Notes under the pieces: generated by a model | What the model was told of the DNA's origin: nothing | Seen by the model: only the letters and a program-made list of their open reading frames with translations | The model's database searches: none | Made by a program: the position numbers and the translations under genes | Shown: piece by piece, positions 8,635 to 17,532 of the stretch | How the letters are laid out: each line of letters starts with the position of its first letter | How positions within the stretch are numbered: the stretch's first letter is position 1 | NCBI GenBank assembly: GCA_035454885.1 | Contig: DATIGE010000015.1 | Location: 1-64,000, forward strand | Length of the DNA stretch: 64,000 nt | Reading direction: 5' to 3' | Source: a bacterium | Lineage (GTDB): Bacteria; UBA10199; JACPAL01; GCA-016699445

Positions 8635-9668
8635 AAGAGTTTTTCCTGCCGGGAGGCCTTCATGGGGCGTCCCAAGTGTTCGTAGGCCAGGTCCGTCGCC
8701 GTCCGCCCCCGGGGCGTCTTCTGGAGATAGCCGCACTGAAGCAGATAGGGCTCGTAGACGTCTTCCAGCGTGTCGCGCTCCTCGCTCAAGGCGGCCGACA
8801 GGGTCTCCACGCCGACGGGACCTCCGGCGAACTTGTCGATGATGGTGGATAAAATCTTCCGGTCCATCATGTCAAAACCCTTTTCGTCCACCTCGAGAAG
8901 GGCGAGGGCCTCTTGGGCCGTCTTCCGGTCGATCTTCCCATGGGCCCGGACCTGAGCGTAATCGCGGACGCGCCGGAGCAGCCGGTTGGTGATCCTGGGC
9001 GTGCCCCGCGAACGGGAGGCGATCTCCAGAGTGCCTTCGCGCTCGACCGGAATGCCCAGGAGTTTGGAGGAACGGAAGGCGATCTCCGCCAGTTCCTCCG
9101 GCGTGTAAAAATCGAGGCGGCAGGTGATGCCGAACCGGTCGCGCAAGGGCGAGGTGAGGAGTCCCGCGCGCGTCGTCGCGCCCACGAGGGTGAAACGCGG
9201 CAGGTCCAGCTTGATCGTCTTGGCCGATGGGCCCTGGCCCACCAAGATGTCCAGCTTGAAGTCCTCCATGGCGGGGTAGAGGATTTCTTCCACGATGTGA
9301 CTCATGCGGTGGATTTCGTCGATGAACAGGACGTCGTGCGGTTCGAGGTTCGTGAGGATGGCCGCCAGGTCGCCGGGGCGCTCGATGACGGGGCCGGAGG
9401 TGGACTTGATGTTCACACCCAGTTCGTTCGCGATGACGTAGGCGAGCGAGGTCTTGCCCAGCCCCGGAGGGCCGTAGAAGAGGCAATGGTCCAGGGCTTC
9501 CTTCCGTTTGCGGGTCGCCTCGACGAAGAGGGCGAGCTTCTCCTTGACGCTCGTTTGGCCGTAGTAGTCGGCGAAGGTCTTGGGACGCAGCGAGGCGTCG
9601 AACGCCGCTTCGTCCTCCTGGGTGGCGGGGGAGATGGAACGGGCTGCCGTCTCCGCGTTGTCTTTCAT
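8631..9668 (-). CDS. ruvB: Holliday junction branch migration helicase RuvB
   Basis: Hexameric AAA+ motor driving branch migration with RuvA. Walker A GPPGLGKT (66-73), Walker B/DEIH (114-120), sensor 1 LVGATTRAG and the arginine-finger region PLRDRFGI are all present. The C-terminal winged helix contains RTPRGRTAT in the form KTPRGRTAT. Length (345) is normal. The start overlaps the ruvA stop by 4 bases, giving the order ruvC-ruvA-ruvB on the minus strand. Confidence 0.98.
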   Translation of the reverse strand: MKDNAETAARSISPATQEDEAAFDASLRPKTFADYYGQTSVKEKLALFVEATRKRKEALDHCLFYGPPGLGKTSLAYVIANELGVNIKSTSGPVIERPGDLAAILTNLEPHDVLFIDEIHRMSHIVEEILYPAMEDFKLDILVGQGPSAKTIKLDLPRFTLVGATTRAGLLTSPLRDRFGITCRLDFYTPEELAEIAFRSSKLLGIPVEREGTLEIASRSRGTPRITNRLLRRVRDYAQVRAHGKIDRKTAQEALALLEVDEKGFDMMDRKILSTIIDKFAGGPVGVETLSAALSEERDTLEDVYEPYLLQCGYLQKTPRGRTATDLAYEHLGRPMKASRQEKLL

Positions 9669-10267
9669 GTGAGAGCCTTGTCCGAGAGAATTTTCAAAGC
9701 CTTACGAAGGATTTGTTCCAGAGGCGCTCCCTCGGTCAGAGGGACGTGAGAGAGGGTTTTCTCCGCCACGGCCCGGTTGTAGCCCAGATTGACCAGGGCG
9801 GAGGTCGCCTCCTCGATCAGTCCTCGGGGTCCCGCCGGAACCTTGAGCCGATCCTCCGTCAGCAGCTCCTTCAGCTTGTCCTTCAGATCCAGGATCATCC
9901 GTTCGGCCGTCTTCTTGCCGATGCCGGAGATGGCCGTGAGCCGCGCCAGGTCCTCCCGGTGGAGGGCATCGATGAGATCCGTCGGGGCGATGCCCGAGAG
10001 GATGGTGAGCGCAAGCTTGGGTCCGATGCCGTTGACGCCGATGAGTTTGAGAAAGACCTTTTTCTCCGACTCCTCGATGAAGCCGAAGAGGGCGATGTCG
10101 TCCTCGCGGACCGCGGTGTGGACGAAGAGAAAGACGCGATCCCCGGCTCCCGGCAGGCGAGCGAAGGTGTTGAGGGAGACGGCGACCTTGTAGCCGACGC
10201 CGCCGACGTCCACGACGACGGAGTCCATCGACTTTTGCGCGAGAATTCCGTTCAAGGAGGCGATCAT
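9665..10267 (-). CDS. ruvA: Holliday junction DNA-binding protein RuvA
   Basis: Tetrameric junction-binding partner of RuvB. Start is the ATG at 10267 (MIASLNGIL), overlapping the ruvC stop by 4 bases, giving 200 residues, the usual size. OB-fold N-terminal domain (about 1-62), two helix-hairpin-helix motifs ([13 protein letters not shown] at 75-87 and [13 protein letters not shown] at 110-122), and a C-terminal RuvB-binding domain ([19 protein letters not shown]). Confidence 0.97.
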   Translation of the reverse strand: MIASLNGILAQKSMDSVVVDVGGVGYKVAVSLNTFARLPGAGDRVFLFVHTAVREDDIALFGFIEESEKKVFLKLIGVNGIGPKLALTILSGIAPTDLIDALHREDLARLTAISGIGKKTAERMILDLKDKLKELLTEDRLKVPAGPRGLIEEATSALVNLGYNRAVAEKTLSHVPLTEGAPLEQILRKALKILSDKALT

Positions 10268-10749
10268 CCCACCACCGCCTTCAGCCTGTAGGATTGAAGA
10301 TGGCAGATCGCGACGGCCAGGGCGTCCGAGGCGTCCTCCTGGGCGACTTGCGGAAGTCCCAGCACGCTCTTGACCATCTTCTGCACCTGATCCTTGGAGG
10401 CCTGTCCAAAACCCGTGATCGCCTGCTTCACCTCGCGGGTCGCGTATTCGAAGACCGGGATGCGGGCCTGAACGGCCGCGAGCAGGGCGACGCCCCGCGC
10501 CTCGCCCAGCTTGATGGAACTCGCCGCGTTCTTGGCGAAGAAGACCTCCTCGACCGCCGCCGCGTCGGGTTTGTACCGCGCCAGCATCTCCAAGAGCCCG
10601 GAATAGATTTGTTCCAGCCGGTAGGGGATTGGGTCGGCGGGGCGCAGGATCAGGCACCCGTTGTCGACGTGCAGAAAAGAGGAGCCTCGTTTTTCGACGA
10701 CACCGTAACCGGTGATGCGCGAGCCTGGATCAATGCCGAGGATGCGCAT
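10264..10749 (-). CDS. ruvC: Holliday junction resolvase RuvC
   Basis: Dimeric endonuclease that resolves Holliday junctions. Catalytic acidic residues align with D7 (GIDPGS), E67 (VEEVFFAKN) and D139/D142 (QEDASDALA) in the RNase H-like fold. 161 residues, normal length. Its start overlaps the yebC stop by one base; yebC-ruvC-ruvA-ruvB is a widely conserved order. Confidence 0.97.
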   Translation of the reverse strand: MRILGIDPGSRITGYGVVEKRGSSFLHVDNGCLILRPADPIPYRLEQIYSGLLEMLARYKPDAAAVEEVFFAKNAASSIKLGEARGVALLAAVQARIPVFEYATREVKQAITGFGQASKDQVQKMVKSVLGLPQVAQEDASDALAVAICHLQSYRLKAVVG

Positions 10750-11507
10750 TAGGCGACCATCTTGCTCAGGCGTTCCATTTCTTCCTTGGGTATGTCGAAG
10801 TTTGCGTAGACGTTCTGGACGTCGTCATGGTCCTCGAGGGCTTCCATGAGCTTGAGCATCTTCTCGGCCTCCGCCCCGGTGATCTTGATGGAGTTTTGAG
10901 GAACCATCGTGACCTCCGCGGAAACCGGCTTGAGGCCCTTGTCCTCCAGACCCTTCCTGACCTTCTCGAACGAGGCCGGATCGGTCAGGACGTCCCAGGT
11001 GTCTTCCTCCTCCTTGATGTCCTCAGCCCCCACTTCCAGGGCGGTCTCCATCAAGGCGTCCTCGGTGACCTGGCCCTTGTTGAATTGGATGAACCCCTTT
11101 TTGTGGAAGACCCAGGCCACGCAGCCGGCCTCGCCCATGTTGCCGCCGTTTTTGGAAAACACATTGCGGATTTCCGAAACCGTCCTGTTCTTGTTGTCGG
11201 TGAGGATGTTCAGCATCACCGCCACGCCGCCGGGACCGTACCCCTCCAGCGACTGCTCTTCGTACGTGGCGCCCTCAAGCTCGCCCGTGCCCTTTTTGAT
11301 GGCGCGGGTGACGTTGTCCTGCGGCATGTTGGCCTGTTTGGCCTTGTCCATGACCGTGCGGAGGCGGGGGTTGCCGTTCGGGTCGCCGCCGCCTTCACGC
11401 GCCGCGACCGTCAGTTCGCGGATGATCTTGGTGAAGATCTTGCCGCGCTTGGCGTCCTCGGCGCCTTTTTTGCGTTTAATCGTGGCCCATTTGGAATGAC
11501 CGGACAA
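10749..11507 (-). CDS. yebC: YebC/PmpR family protein (transcription/translation factor)
   Basis: TACO1/YebC-family protein, described in different bacteria as a DNA-binding regulator and as a factor that eases ribosome stalling at proline stretches. The N-terminal signature [15 protein letters not shown] and central [20 protein letters not shown] are diagnostic. The start is a TTG at 11507 with AAGGAG at a good distance, fixed by the conserved MSGHSKW. First gene of the ruv operon here. Confidence 0.95.
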   Translation of the reverse strand: MSGHSKWATIKRKKGAEDAKRGKIFTKIIRELTVAAREGGGDPNGNPRLRTVMDKAKQANMPQDNVTRAIKKGTGELEGATYEEQSLEGYGPGGVAVMLNILTDNKNRTVSEIRNVFSKNGGNMGEAGCVAWVFHKKGFIQFNKGQVTEDALMETALEVGAEDIKEEEDTWDVLTDPASFEKVRKGLEDKGLKPVSAEVTMVPQNSIKITGAEAEKMLKLMEALEDHDDVQNVYANFDIPKEEMERLSKMVA

Positions 11508-11595
11508 GGCGAACTCCTTGTTTTTGGTTGAATGAGTCCCTTATGCCGAGATTTGCTTTAAAAATCAATCGGAAAGGCGCGAAAATTTTGAGAAA

Positions 11596-13089
11596 TCAGC
11601 GGTGGAGGCCAAATCTCCGCGTTGCCTCGACCGTCTTGCCCGAGAACTGGTCCCGGAGGGTGAGCGTGACGGTGTAGGGACCCCATGGGGCGTCCGGCGG
11701 CAGGGCGAAGCGGGAGATGAGGCGTGCCGACCTGCGGGAGCCCACGGGAATGCTCGCGTTGATCGCATTGGGTCTTTCCAAAACGACTTTACCGGCGGTG
11801 TTCCGGACGCGGACGTCCGCCTGGATCCACGCCTTCTCCGACTGGACGAGATAGCCCGAGATCCGGAAGAGAACGTAGATGCCCTGTCCCGGAAGAAAGA
11901 CGGGGTCCGCGACCGGCCCCGCCTCGGTGGGGCCCAGTCCCAACTCGTCGATCAGGATCCCCAGGTGGAGAAAGGGGAGACGCTTGACGGCCTGCGGCAC
12001 GGGGTCGACCGTGTATGCACCCACGCGAAGGCTGAAATTCCGCCGGAGGAAACTGTCCGGGTTCTTCAGACCCACGGAGAACGCTCCGAACGCAAGTCCC
12101 GCGAGAAGCGGAACGGCGATCCAGCCCCGGAGGCCGCCGCGGTCGCGGAAGACCAAGGTGCCGGCGGCGATGTCTCCCGGGCGTTGTTTGCGGCTGGAGA
12201 GGAGGGCGCAAAGGTAACCGATCGGATTGGCGTCGATCAGCCTGAAGACATTCCTCAGCCAGATCGACGCGAAGCGCGCGGGGCGTCCGTCCTCCTGCGC
12301 GACCCGGAGCCCCACAAGCGCCTTGCCGAAGGTCGTTTGAAAAAAGGTCTCGCAGACAGTGAGTGCGAGGAGCGTGAGCGGCAGGACGGCATTGATGGCG
12401 ATCGTGGCCAACGAAGGACGCCCGACGGGGATGGCGAGCAGGAGGCCATAGGCCATGGGAACGATCACGAGCAGATCCAAGGCCCAGGCGACCGCCCGGC
12501 GCGTCGCGCCCGCCAGGGGCGTGGTCTCCGGGGGGATCCGCCGCGGCTCGAAGGCGATCTCCCGGACGACGACCGTGCCCGCGAGGAGGTCTCCCAGCCT
12601 CTGATGCCTTTGGGTCGATTCCATGAGGCCCGCGGCCGTGAGGAAGAACAGCGGGTAGTCGATCAGCCTCATCAGATTGCGGATGAGGACGGCGGCGATG
12701 GACGCCTCTCCGCCGTCCGCACTGCGGACCCGCAGGCCCGCGAGCCACTTGCCCGGAGTCGCCGTCATCAACGCTTCGCTGGCAAAGGAGTAGACGAGGA
12801 CGAGACCCGCGAGGGACGCGGCGAAGGAGGCGGCTTTTTGGAAGAAGAAAAAAAGCGGAGATCCCAGGGCCGCCAGGATCGTGAGATCGGCGAAGACGGC
12901 CGCGAAGCGTTGCTGGAGCGTCGCGGGAAGGACCTCCCCGGTCGGTGTCTCGCGCTGGGTCTGTGTGTGTTCCGGGGGGAAGAAGGTCGGGTCGTAGACG
13001 GTGATGGGAGTCTTCCCGTCATCCGCCGCTTGGCCGATGGAGGAGGAGTGTCTTGAGCCGCCGGGGTTCGTCGGTGATGATTCCGTCAA
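11596..13089 (-). CDS. Membrane protein with two tandem RDD domains
   Basis: About 497 residues with two copies of the RDD-family transmembrane unit: one at about 58-180 (LQQRFAAVFADL, SFASEALMTATPGKWLAGLRV, RHQRLGDLLAGTVVV) and one at about 197-330 (TRRAVAWALDLLV, FQTTFGKALVGLRV, KQRPGDIAAGTLVF). A final helix (GWIAVPLLAGLAFGAFSV) leads to a soluble beta-rich C-terminal domain of about 140 residues, probably extracytoplasmic. RDD proteins are often of unknown function, some linked to ion exchange. The only plausible start is TTG at 13089 with GGAGG six bases upstream, although it overlaps the upstream phosphodiesterase gene by 71 bases. Confidence 0.75.
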   Translation of the reverse strand: MTESSPTNPGGSRHSSSIGQAADDGKTPITVYDPTFFPPEHTQTQRETPTGEVLPATLQQRFAAVFADLTILAALGSPLFFFFQKAASFAASLAGLVLVYSFASEALMTATPGKWLAGLRVRSADGGEASIAAVLIRNLMRLIDYPLFFLTAAGLMESTQRHQRLGDLLAGTVVVREIAFEPRRIPPETTPLAGATRRAVAWALDLLVIVPMAYGLLLAIPVGRPSLATIAINAVLPLTLLALTVCETFFQTTFGKALVGLRVAQEDGRPARFASIWLRNVFRLIDANPIGYLCALLSSRKQRPGDIAAGTLVFRDRGGLRGWIAVPLLAGLAFGAFSVGLKNPDSFLRRNFSLRVGAYTVDPVPQAVKRLPFLHLGILIDELGLGPTEAGPVADPVFLPGQGIYVLFRISGYLVQSEKAWIQADVRVRNTAGKVVLERPNAINASIPVGSRRSARLISRFALPPDAPWGPYTVTLTLRDQFSGKTVEATRRFGLHR

Positions 13090-13762
13090 CGCCTGCCTCC
13101 AGACACTTTCTCATATCATCTTCGGCGTTCACCGTCCAAACCAGAAACCGCCGTCCCGCGTCATGCGCGGCCTGCACGAGCGCCTGCGTCGCGTGCGCCA
13201 GGGGCGCGTTGATCGAAAAGGGGCGCGTGAGCGGCAGGGCCATCCGGTGCATCCAGTACTTGGACTCAAAGAGCACCCCCCGCCTGAGGCGGGGGGCGAG
13301 CCGCCTCATCCGCCAGAGCGGCAGGGGATGAAAGCTCGATAGGAGGATGGAGTCGCCGAGAGAGAACTTCCGGAGCGTCTCGGCGATTTTCACCTCAAGT
13401 CGTCCGTCGCCCGGGGCGTACCAGTGAGGCCGGGTCTTGATCTCCAGGTTGAGCAAGACGCGATCGCGCACCAGGTCCAGCAATTCTTCGAGCGTGGGAA
13501 TGAATCCTCCCTGTTGGAGCCGGAAGGCCTTGAGCTGAGAGAGGGTGAATTCCCGAACGTTTCCCCGCCGATCGGCCAGCCTTTGCAGGTCGTCGTCGTG
13601 AAAAAGGACGACGCGCTCATCGCGCGTGAGCTGGAGATCGACCTCGATCCCGTCGATGGCGAGCTTCAGCGCCGATTCGATCGCCGGCAGCGTGTTCTCG
13701 AGGCCGGCCTTCGTGTCACCCCGGTGGGCAATGACGAGGGGCTTAGAAGTTGTCCAATTCAT
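13019..13762 (-). CDS. Glycerophosphodiester phosphodiesterase family protein
   Basis: GDPD/UgpQ-type TIM-barrel enzyme hydrolysing glycerophosphodiesters to glycerol-3-phosphate and an alcohol. Catalytic signatures: HRGD at 13-16, GIEVDLQLTRD around 38-48 and the second catalytic His in LFHDDDLQR (about 53-61). No signal peptide, so it is probably cytoplasmic. 247 residues. It overlaps rsmE by 20 bases upstream and the RDD gene by 71 bases downstream. A perfect 9-bp GC hairpin lies inside the gene at 13276-13296. Confidence 0.92.
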   Translation of the reverse strand: MNWTTSKPLVIAHRGDTKAGLENTLPAIESALKLAIDGIEVDLQLTRDERVVLFHDDDLQRLADRRGNVREFTLSQLKAFRLQQGGFIPTLEELLDLVRDRVLLNLEIKTRPHWYAPGDGRLEVKIAETLRKFSLGDSILLSSFHPLPLWRMRRLAPRLRRGVLFESKYWMHRMALPLTRPFSINAPLAHATQALVQAAHDAGRRFLVWTVNAEDDMRKCLEAGVDGIITDEPRRLKTLLLHRPSGG

Positions 13763-14459
13763 ATTGAATGACGCTCAAGGCGCTGATCGCCGCCGTCTCG
13801 GCCCGTAAGATCAAAGACCCCATCGAGAGCAGGGTGAATCCGCCTCGCACCGCTTCGTCCGTTTCCATTTTTGACAAGCCGCCTTCCGGCCCCACGAGGA
13901 CGAGAAGACTCCGCGCCTGCTGCCCGCGCAAGAAGTCCTTGGCCGGTCTCGGTGATTCCTCCCAGAAGGCGATCTTGGCGTCGGCGGCGACATCGAGCGC
14001 CTTGGTGAAGGCGAGAGGTTCCAAGATCTCCAAATGCGCGGCCCGACCGCATTGCTTGGAGGCGGCCTCCGCGATCTTTCCCCAGCGTTGGAGCTTCTTC
14101 GAATCACCTTTCCAATCCGATACGGTGCGCGACGAGGTGAACGGCAAGACGGCAAAAGCCCCGAGCTCGGCCGCCTTCTGGATCACAAACTCCATCTTGT
14201 CGCCCTTGAGAAGCCCCTGCGCGAGGATGACCTTGGCCTTGGGTTCCGGAACCGGAAGCCGGGCTTCGATCCAGACGATGGTTTGTTTGGGCGTGATCGT
14301 TTCGACGCGTCCGGTAAAGAGTCCTCCGGCGCCGTCGGTCAGGCGGACGCGGGCGCCGCGTTCGAGACGCAAGACTTTTGTCGCGTGGCGGGATTCTTCC
14401 GGAGAGACGGCGACGCGATCGTCCGGTTTTTTCCCCGGAGGAATGAGAAATTGAGGCAT
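13743..14459 (-). CDS. rsmE: 16S rRNA (uracil1498-N3)-methyltransferase RsmE
   Basis: SPOUT-fold rRNA methyltransferase. N-terminal PUA-like domain (about 1-70, SRHATKVLRLERGARV) and a C-terminal trefoil knot with the SAM-binding segments LVGPEGGLS and MGSLILRAETAAI. 238 residues, normal length. It is divergently arranged with the ROK kinase gene, 34 bases away, and leads the rsmE-GDPD-RDD operon. Confidence 0.95.
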   Translation of the reverse strand: MPQFLIPPGKKPDDRVAVSPEESRHATKVLRLERGARVRLTDGAGGLFTGRVETITPKQTIVWIEARLPVPEPKAKVILAQGLLKGDKMEFVIQKAAELGAFAVLPFTSSRTVSDWKGDSKKLQRWGKIAEAASKQCGRAAHLEILEPLAFTKALDVAADAKIAFWEESPRPAKDFLRGQQARSLLVLVGPEGGLSKMETDEAVRGGFTLLSMGSLILRAETAAISALSVIQYELDNF

Positions 14460-14461
14460 TT

Positions 14462-14486
14462 TGTTATCTTATTATTCGTGATAACA
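14462..14486. promoter_or_regulatory. Inverted repeat in the rsmE/ROK divergent region
   Basis: TGTTATC (14462-14468) and GATAACA (14480-14486) form a perfect 7-bp inverted repeat with an 11-base AT-rich spacer. It fills most of the 34 bases between the two divergent start codons, which fits an operator controlling one or both genes. Binding protein unknown. Confidence 0.45.
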
Positions 14487-14493
14487 CGCCGTT

Positions 14494-15468
14494 ATGTCTT
14501 CATCAAACTTCGTCTTGAGCGTGGATCTCGGCGGGACCAACCTCCGCATCGCGGCGGTGCGCGAGGACGGAACCGTACTGGATCGCCTCGAAGAGGCCTC
14601 CGAGGCGCGCGCGGGAAGCGCGACGGTCTTGAGAAAGGTCGTTGACGCCGTTCGTTCCCTCGGCGGGAACGTCGAATCCCGCAATGGCAAGATTCTCGGC
14701 GTCTCGCTGGGCTTTCCGGGCATCGTCGATCCCGCCAAAGGCATCGTCTACCGTTCCCCCCATTTTCCGGATTGGAAGGACCTCGAACTCCTTTCGTTCT
14801 TCAGGCCCGAGCTCTCCTGGCCCGTCGCCGTCGACAATGACGCCAACCTGGCGGCCCTGGGCGAGTCCTGGAAAGGCGCGGGGCGGGGATTGAAAAACTT
14901 TCTCATGATGACGCTCGGCACGGGCCTCGGTGGGGGGATGGTGATCGATGGCCGCGTCTTTCACGGCGACCGGGGTTTCGCGGGCGAGTTCGGGCACATC
15001 TGCATCGAGACGAACGGCCCCGAGTGCGCCTGCGGGAGCCGCGGGTGCCTGGAGACCTTCGTCTCGGCGACGGGAATTCTGCGTCTCGCGGAAATTTCCG
15101 ACCAGGCCGACGGCCGGGAGCAGCTCCTTGAGAGGCTCGGTAAACCCCTCGCCCGGACGACGGCCAAGGATCTTTACGTGGCCGCGCTGGACGGCGACAT
15201 CTTCGCCAACACCCTCTTCAAAAAAATGGGCTATTACCTGGGGATCGGCCTCGCCTCCCTCGTGAACACGCTGGGGATGGAAACGATCATCGTGGGCGGG
15301 GGCGTGGCGGAGGCCTGGGACTTTTTCATCGAGCCCGCCAAGAAGGAACTGGCCCAAAGGACCTACGAGGAAACCGCCCGGACAGTGAAGATCGTGAAGG
15401 CGGGACTGGGGACGGACGCCGCGCTCATCGGCGGCGCGCGGGTCTTTTCAACGTCTTCGGCGGGATAG
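14494..15468 (+). CDS. ROK-family sugar kinase (glucokinase-like)
   Basis: ROK-family kinase phosphorylating a hexose, most likely glucose, with ATP. Actin-like ATPase fold: phosphate-1 motif SVDLGGTNLRIA near the N-terminus, DNDANLAALGE around 110-120, and the ROK zinc signature ECACGSRGCLE. No N-terminal helix-turn-helix, so this is an enzyme and not a NagC/XylR-type repressor. 324 residues, normal for a ROK glucokinase. Its 3' end overlaps the convergent protein kinase gene by 44 bases. Substrate cannot be fixed from sequence. Confidence 0.9.
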   Translation: MSSSNFVLSVDLGGTNLRIAAVREDGTVLDRLEEASEARAGSATVLRKVVDAVRSLGGNVESRNGKILGVSLGFPGIVDPAKGIVYRSPHFPDWKDLELLSFFRPELSWPVAVDNDANLAALGESWKGAGRGLKNFLMMTLGTGLGGGMVIDGRVFHGDRGFAGEFGHICIETNGPECACGSRGCLETFVSATGILRLAEISDQADGREQLLERLGKPLARTTAKDLYVAALDGDIFANTLFKKMGYYLGIGLASLVNTLGMETIIVGGGVAEAWDFFIEPAKKELAQRTYEETARTVKIVKAGLGTDAALIGGARVFSTSSAG

Positions 15469-16297
15469 CGATCGCTCTCAAATCCTCCGCCATCTCGTTC
15501 GCATCGGCGTACCGGCTCGTCGGGGCCCTATGAATGGCCTTCATGACGACGCGGTCGACCGGCCTGGCGATCCCCCGCTCCGGCCGCGTCTGGCTGGGTG
15601 GAGGAGGGGGAAAGAGGCTGGCCAAGGGATGAGAAGAAGGGGAAATCTCCCGGCCCGTCAGCAAGTGATAGAAGGCGACGCCGAGGGCGTAGACGTCCTT
15701 TTGGGGGGTCTCGACGGTTTGAACCGGTATGTAGCGCGGAGTGCCTCGGTAAGGACGGCTTCCCGCCTTCCTGGCCTCCTGGATCGATTTTGCCATCCCC
15801 AAGTCGCAGAGCTTGACCGCCCCGTCTTCCATTACGATGAAATTCGAAAGCTTGACGTCGTTGTGAATGAGATCGCTCTCGTGGAGAACCCCAACGGCCT
15901 CCACCGCCCCAAGCATGAGGATCGAAGTTTGCCTGACGTCGAAGGGGAGAAAGCCGCTTTCGACGGAGATCCGAAAGTCATTCAACGTGACGCCGGGCAC
16001 GTGTTCAAGGACGAGATAGGGTTTCTCATCGACCGTCGTCCCCCGCGCAATGGGTCTCACGATTCGATCCGACCGTATGCGGTTCAAGGAGGCCCATTCG
16101 TTCTCGAAGTCTCTCTGCAGCTGCGCGCGGAATTCCGGGGTATTCGGATTTTCGGCGATCTGTCCCACCTTGATCGCCACCGTCTCGCCGGAAGAGGCGT
16201 CCAGGGCGCGATAGACGGCGCCGAAGCCGCCGGTGCTGATGAGTTCCTGCAGTTGATAGCCTGGAATCAGGCACGCCGTTGGGATGGTCGCGACCAT
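15425..16297 (-). CDS. Soluble Ser/Thr protein kinase (Hanks type)
   Basis: A stand-alone kinase domain of 290 residues without a transmembrane segment. Gly-rich loop STGGFGAVY (21-29), ATP-binding Lys43 in VAIK, catalytic loop HNDVKLSNF (145-153; the canonical motif is HRDLKPxN) with D147 and N152, and the Mg motif as DLG (165-167) instead of DFG. The P+1 segment reads GTPRYIPVQ where eukaryote-like kinases have GTPxYMAPE. The HxD arginine is replaced by Asn, so activation-loop phosphorylation may not be needed. Catalytic residues are present, so activity is likely. A poly-Pro run lies at about 230. Possible partner: the FHA activator at 6878. Confidence 0.9.
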   Translation of the reverse strand: MVATIPTACLIPGYQLQELISTGGFGAVYRALDASSGETVAIKVGQIAENPNTPEFRAQLQRDFENEWASLNRIRSDRIVRPIARGTTVDEKPYLVLEHVPGVTLNDFRISVESGFLPFDVRQTSILMLGAVEAVGVLHESDLIHNDVKLSNFIVMEDGAVKLCDLGMAKSIQEARKAGSRPYRGTPRYIPVQTVETPQKDVYALGVAFYHLLTGREISPSSHPLASLFPPPPPSQTRPERGIARPVDRVVMKAIHRAPTSRYADANEMAEDLRAIAIPPKTLKRPARRR

Positions 16298-16338
16298 AAC
16301 GAACCGCCTTATCGGCTTATTTCCTATGCAGTTTCGCC

Positions 16339-17532
16339 TTAAATTTCAAAGGAAAGAAGGATCGGGTGGTGATCGCTCGGGCGGTCGTCGGGGGGGTAGT
16401 CCTCGCCGGGGCGGAGACGGATGACTTTTTTCAGAAGGGGGGTTAAGCCCCGGGCGGCGAACCAGTCGAGTTTGAGGCTGAACCGGCCGCCGGATTTTTT
16501 GACGATGCGGTTGATCCAGCGGAGCATCCATTCCGGGAACTGGTCCTTGGCCATCTGGCCCAGTTCCCTGTCGTCGGTCACCAGGTCGAAAGTGCCGGCG
16601 CCTTCCTCATTGAAGTTTTCATAATCCAACCCGAGCCGCCGGATCGCTTCGAAAAGTGGGCGATCGAACTTCTTCTGCGGAAAGGCGTGATGGGCGCTGA
16701 TCATGCGCTTTGGGCCCGGAGAAAGGATCTGGCGGAGGACGCTGGCGAAGAGGGTTCTTCCGGAGGTCGAATTCATCGTGTTCGTGTTCCAGTCGCCGGC
16801 GATCAGCGCGGGCGTCGACGATGCGCCGTTCAGCAAGGGACCGACGGCCTGCTGAAACTGGAAGGCGCGCATGCGGGGCGAGGAGAAGGCGTCCAGGTGA
16901 ACGCAGGCGACGGTCAGTTTGCCGCCGGAGACGGAGAGGTCGCCGATCAGGGATCTTTTCTGACCGACCCGCACTTCCTTCGATTTGAATTTGTCGGTCG
17001 CGTTGGTCATCGCCGCCACGCGCAGGTTCGTCAGAGGATAACGCGAGAGGATCGCCTTGCCATGGAGGCCGACGGCGTTCGGTTCCTGAATGTGACGTTC
17101 GGAGCCGTGTCCGGCGGTGAGATTGAAATAGGACGGGGCAAAATAGGAAAAGAGACCGAGGGACTTTCCGAGATCGGCGGCTACGTTTCGGTTGCCGGAA
17201 CGGGCCATGCCCCAGTCCACTTCCGTCAGAAAGAAGACGTCGGCGTCCTTCATCTCGGTGTGGGTGGACAAGACATGAACCAGCGTCTCGAAACGCTTGC
17301 CCCGTTCGATGTTCCAGGTCATCGCCTTGATCGGTCTGGATGCCTCGGATGCCTGGGCCCTCGTGGCTTCGGGCCGGTACACCTCACCGCAACGGTGAAG
17401 GTGGAACTCGATGGATTGGGTCAGGCGCCGCAGGGCCCCGTCCTTCTTGAGACGGGACGTCACCCGGCCCTTGAGGGGGTCTCGGGCCAGCAGTTCCGAG
17501 GCTTGGCGGCAAAGGTCGATGAGTTCGCGCAT
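16339..17532 (-). CDS. Endonuclease/exonuclease/phosphatase (DNase I-fold) protein
   Basis: 397 residues with an N-terminal helical stretch of about 65 residues, then the DNase I-like metal-dependent hydrolase fold: TWNIERG, FLTEVDWG, CVHLDA, AGDWNTN and the C-terminal SDHHPILL, which carry the catalytic Asn, Glu, Asp and His residues. No signal peptide. The family includes nucleases, phosphodiesterases and lipid phosphatases, and the substrate cannot be told here. The gene follows the aminotransferase gene on the same strand without a gap (17532/17533), so the two are probably coexpressed. Confidence 0.88.
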   Translation of the reverse strand: MRELIDLCRQASELLARDPLKGRVTSRLKKDGALRRLTQSIEFHLHRCGEVYRPEATRAQASEASRPIKAMTWNIERGKRFETLVHVLSTHTEMKDADVFFLTEVDWGMARSGNRNVAADLGKSLGLFSYFAPSYFNLTAGHGSERHIQEPNAVGLHGKAILSRYPLTNLRVAAMTNATDKFKSKEVRVGQKRSLIGDLSVSGGKLTVACVHLDAFSSPRMRAFQFQQAVGPLLNGASSTPALIAGDWNTNTMNSTSGRTLFASVLRQILSPGPKRMISAHHAFPQKKFDRPLFEAIRRLGLDYENFNEEGAGTFDLVTDDRELGQMAKDQFPEWMLRWINRIVKKSGGRFSLKLDWFAARGLTPLLKKVIRLRPGEDYPPDDRPSDHHPILLSFEI

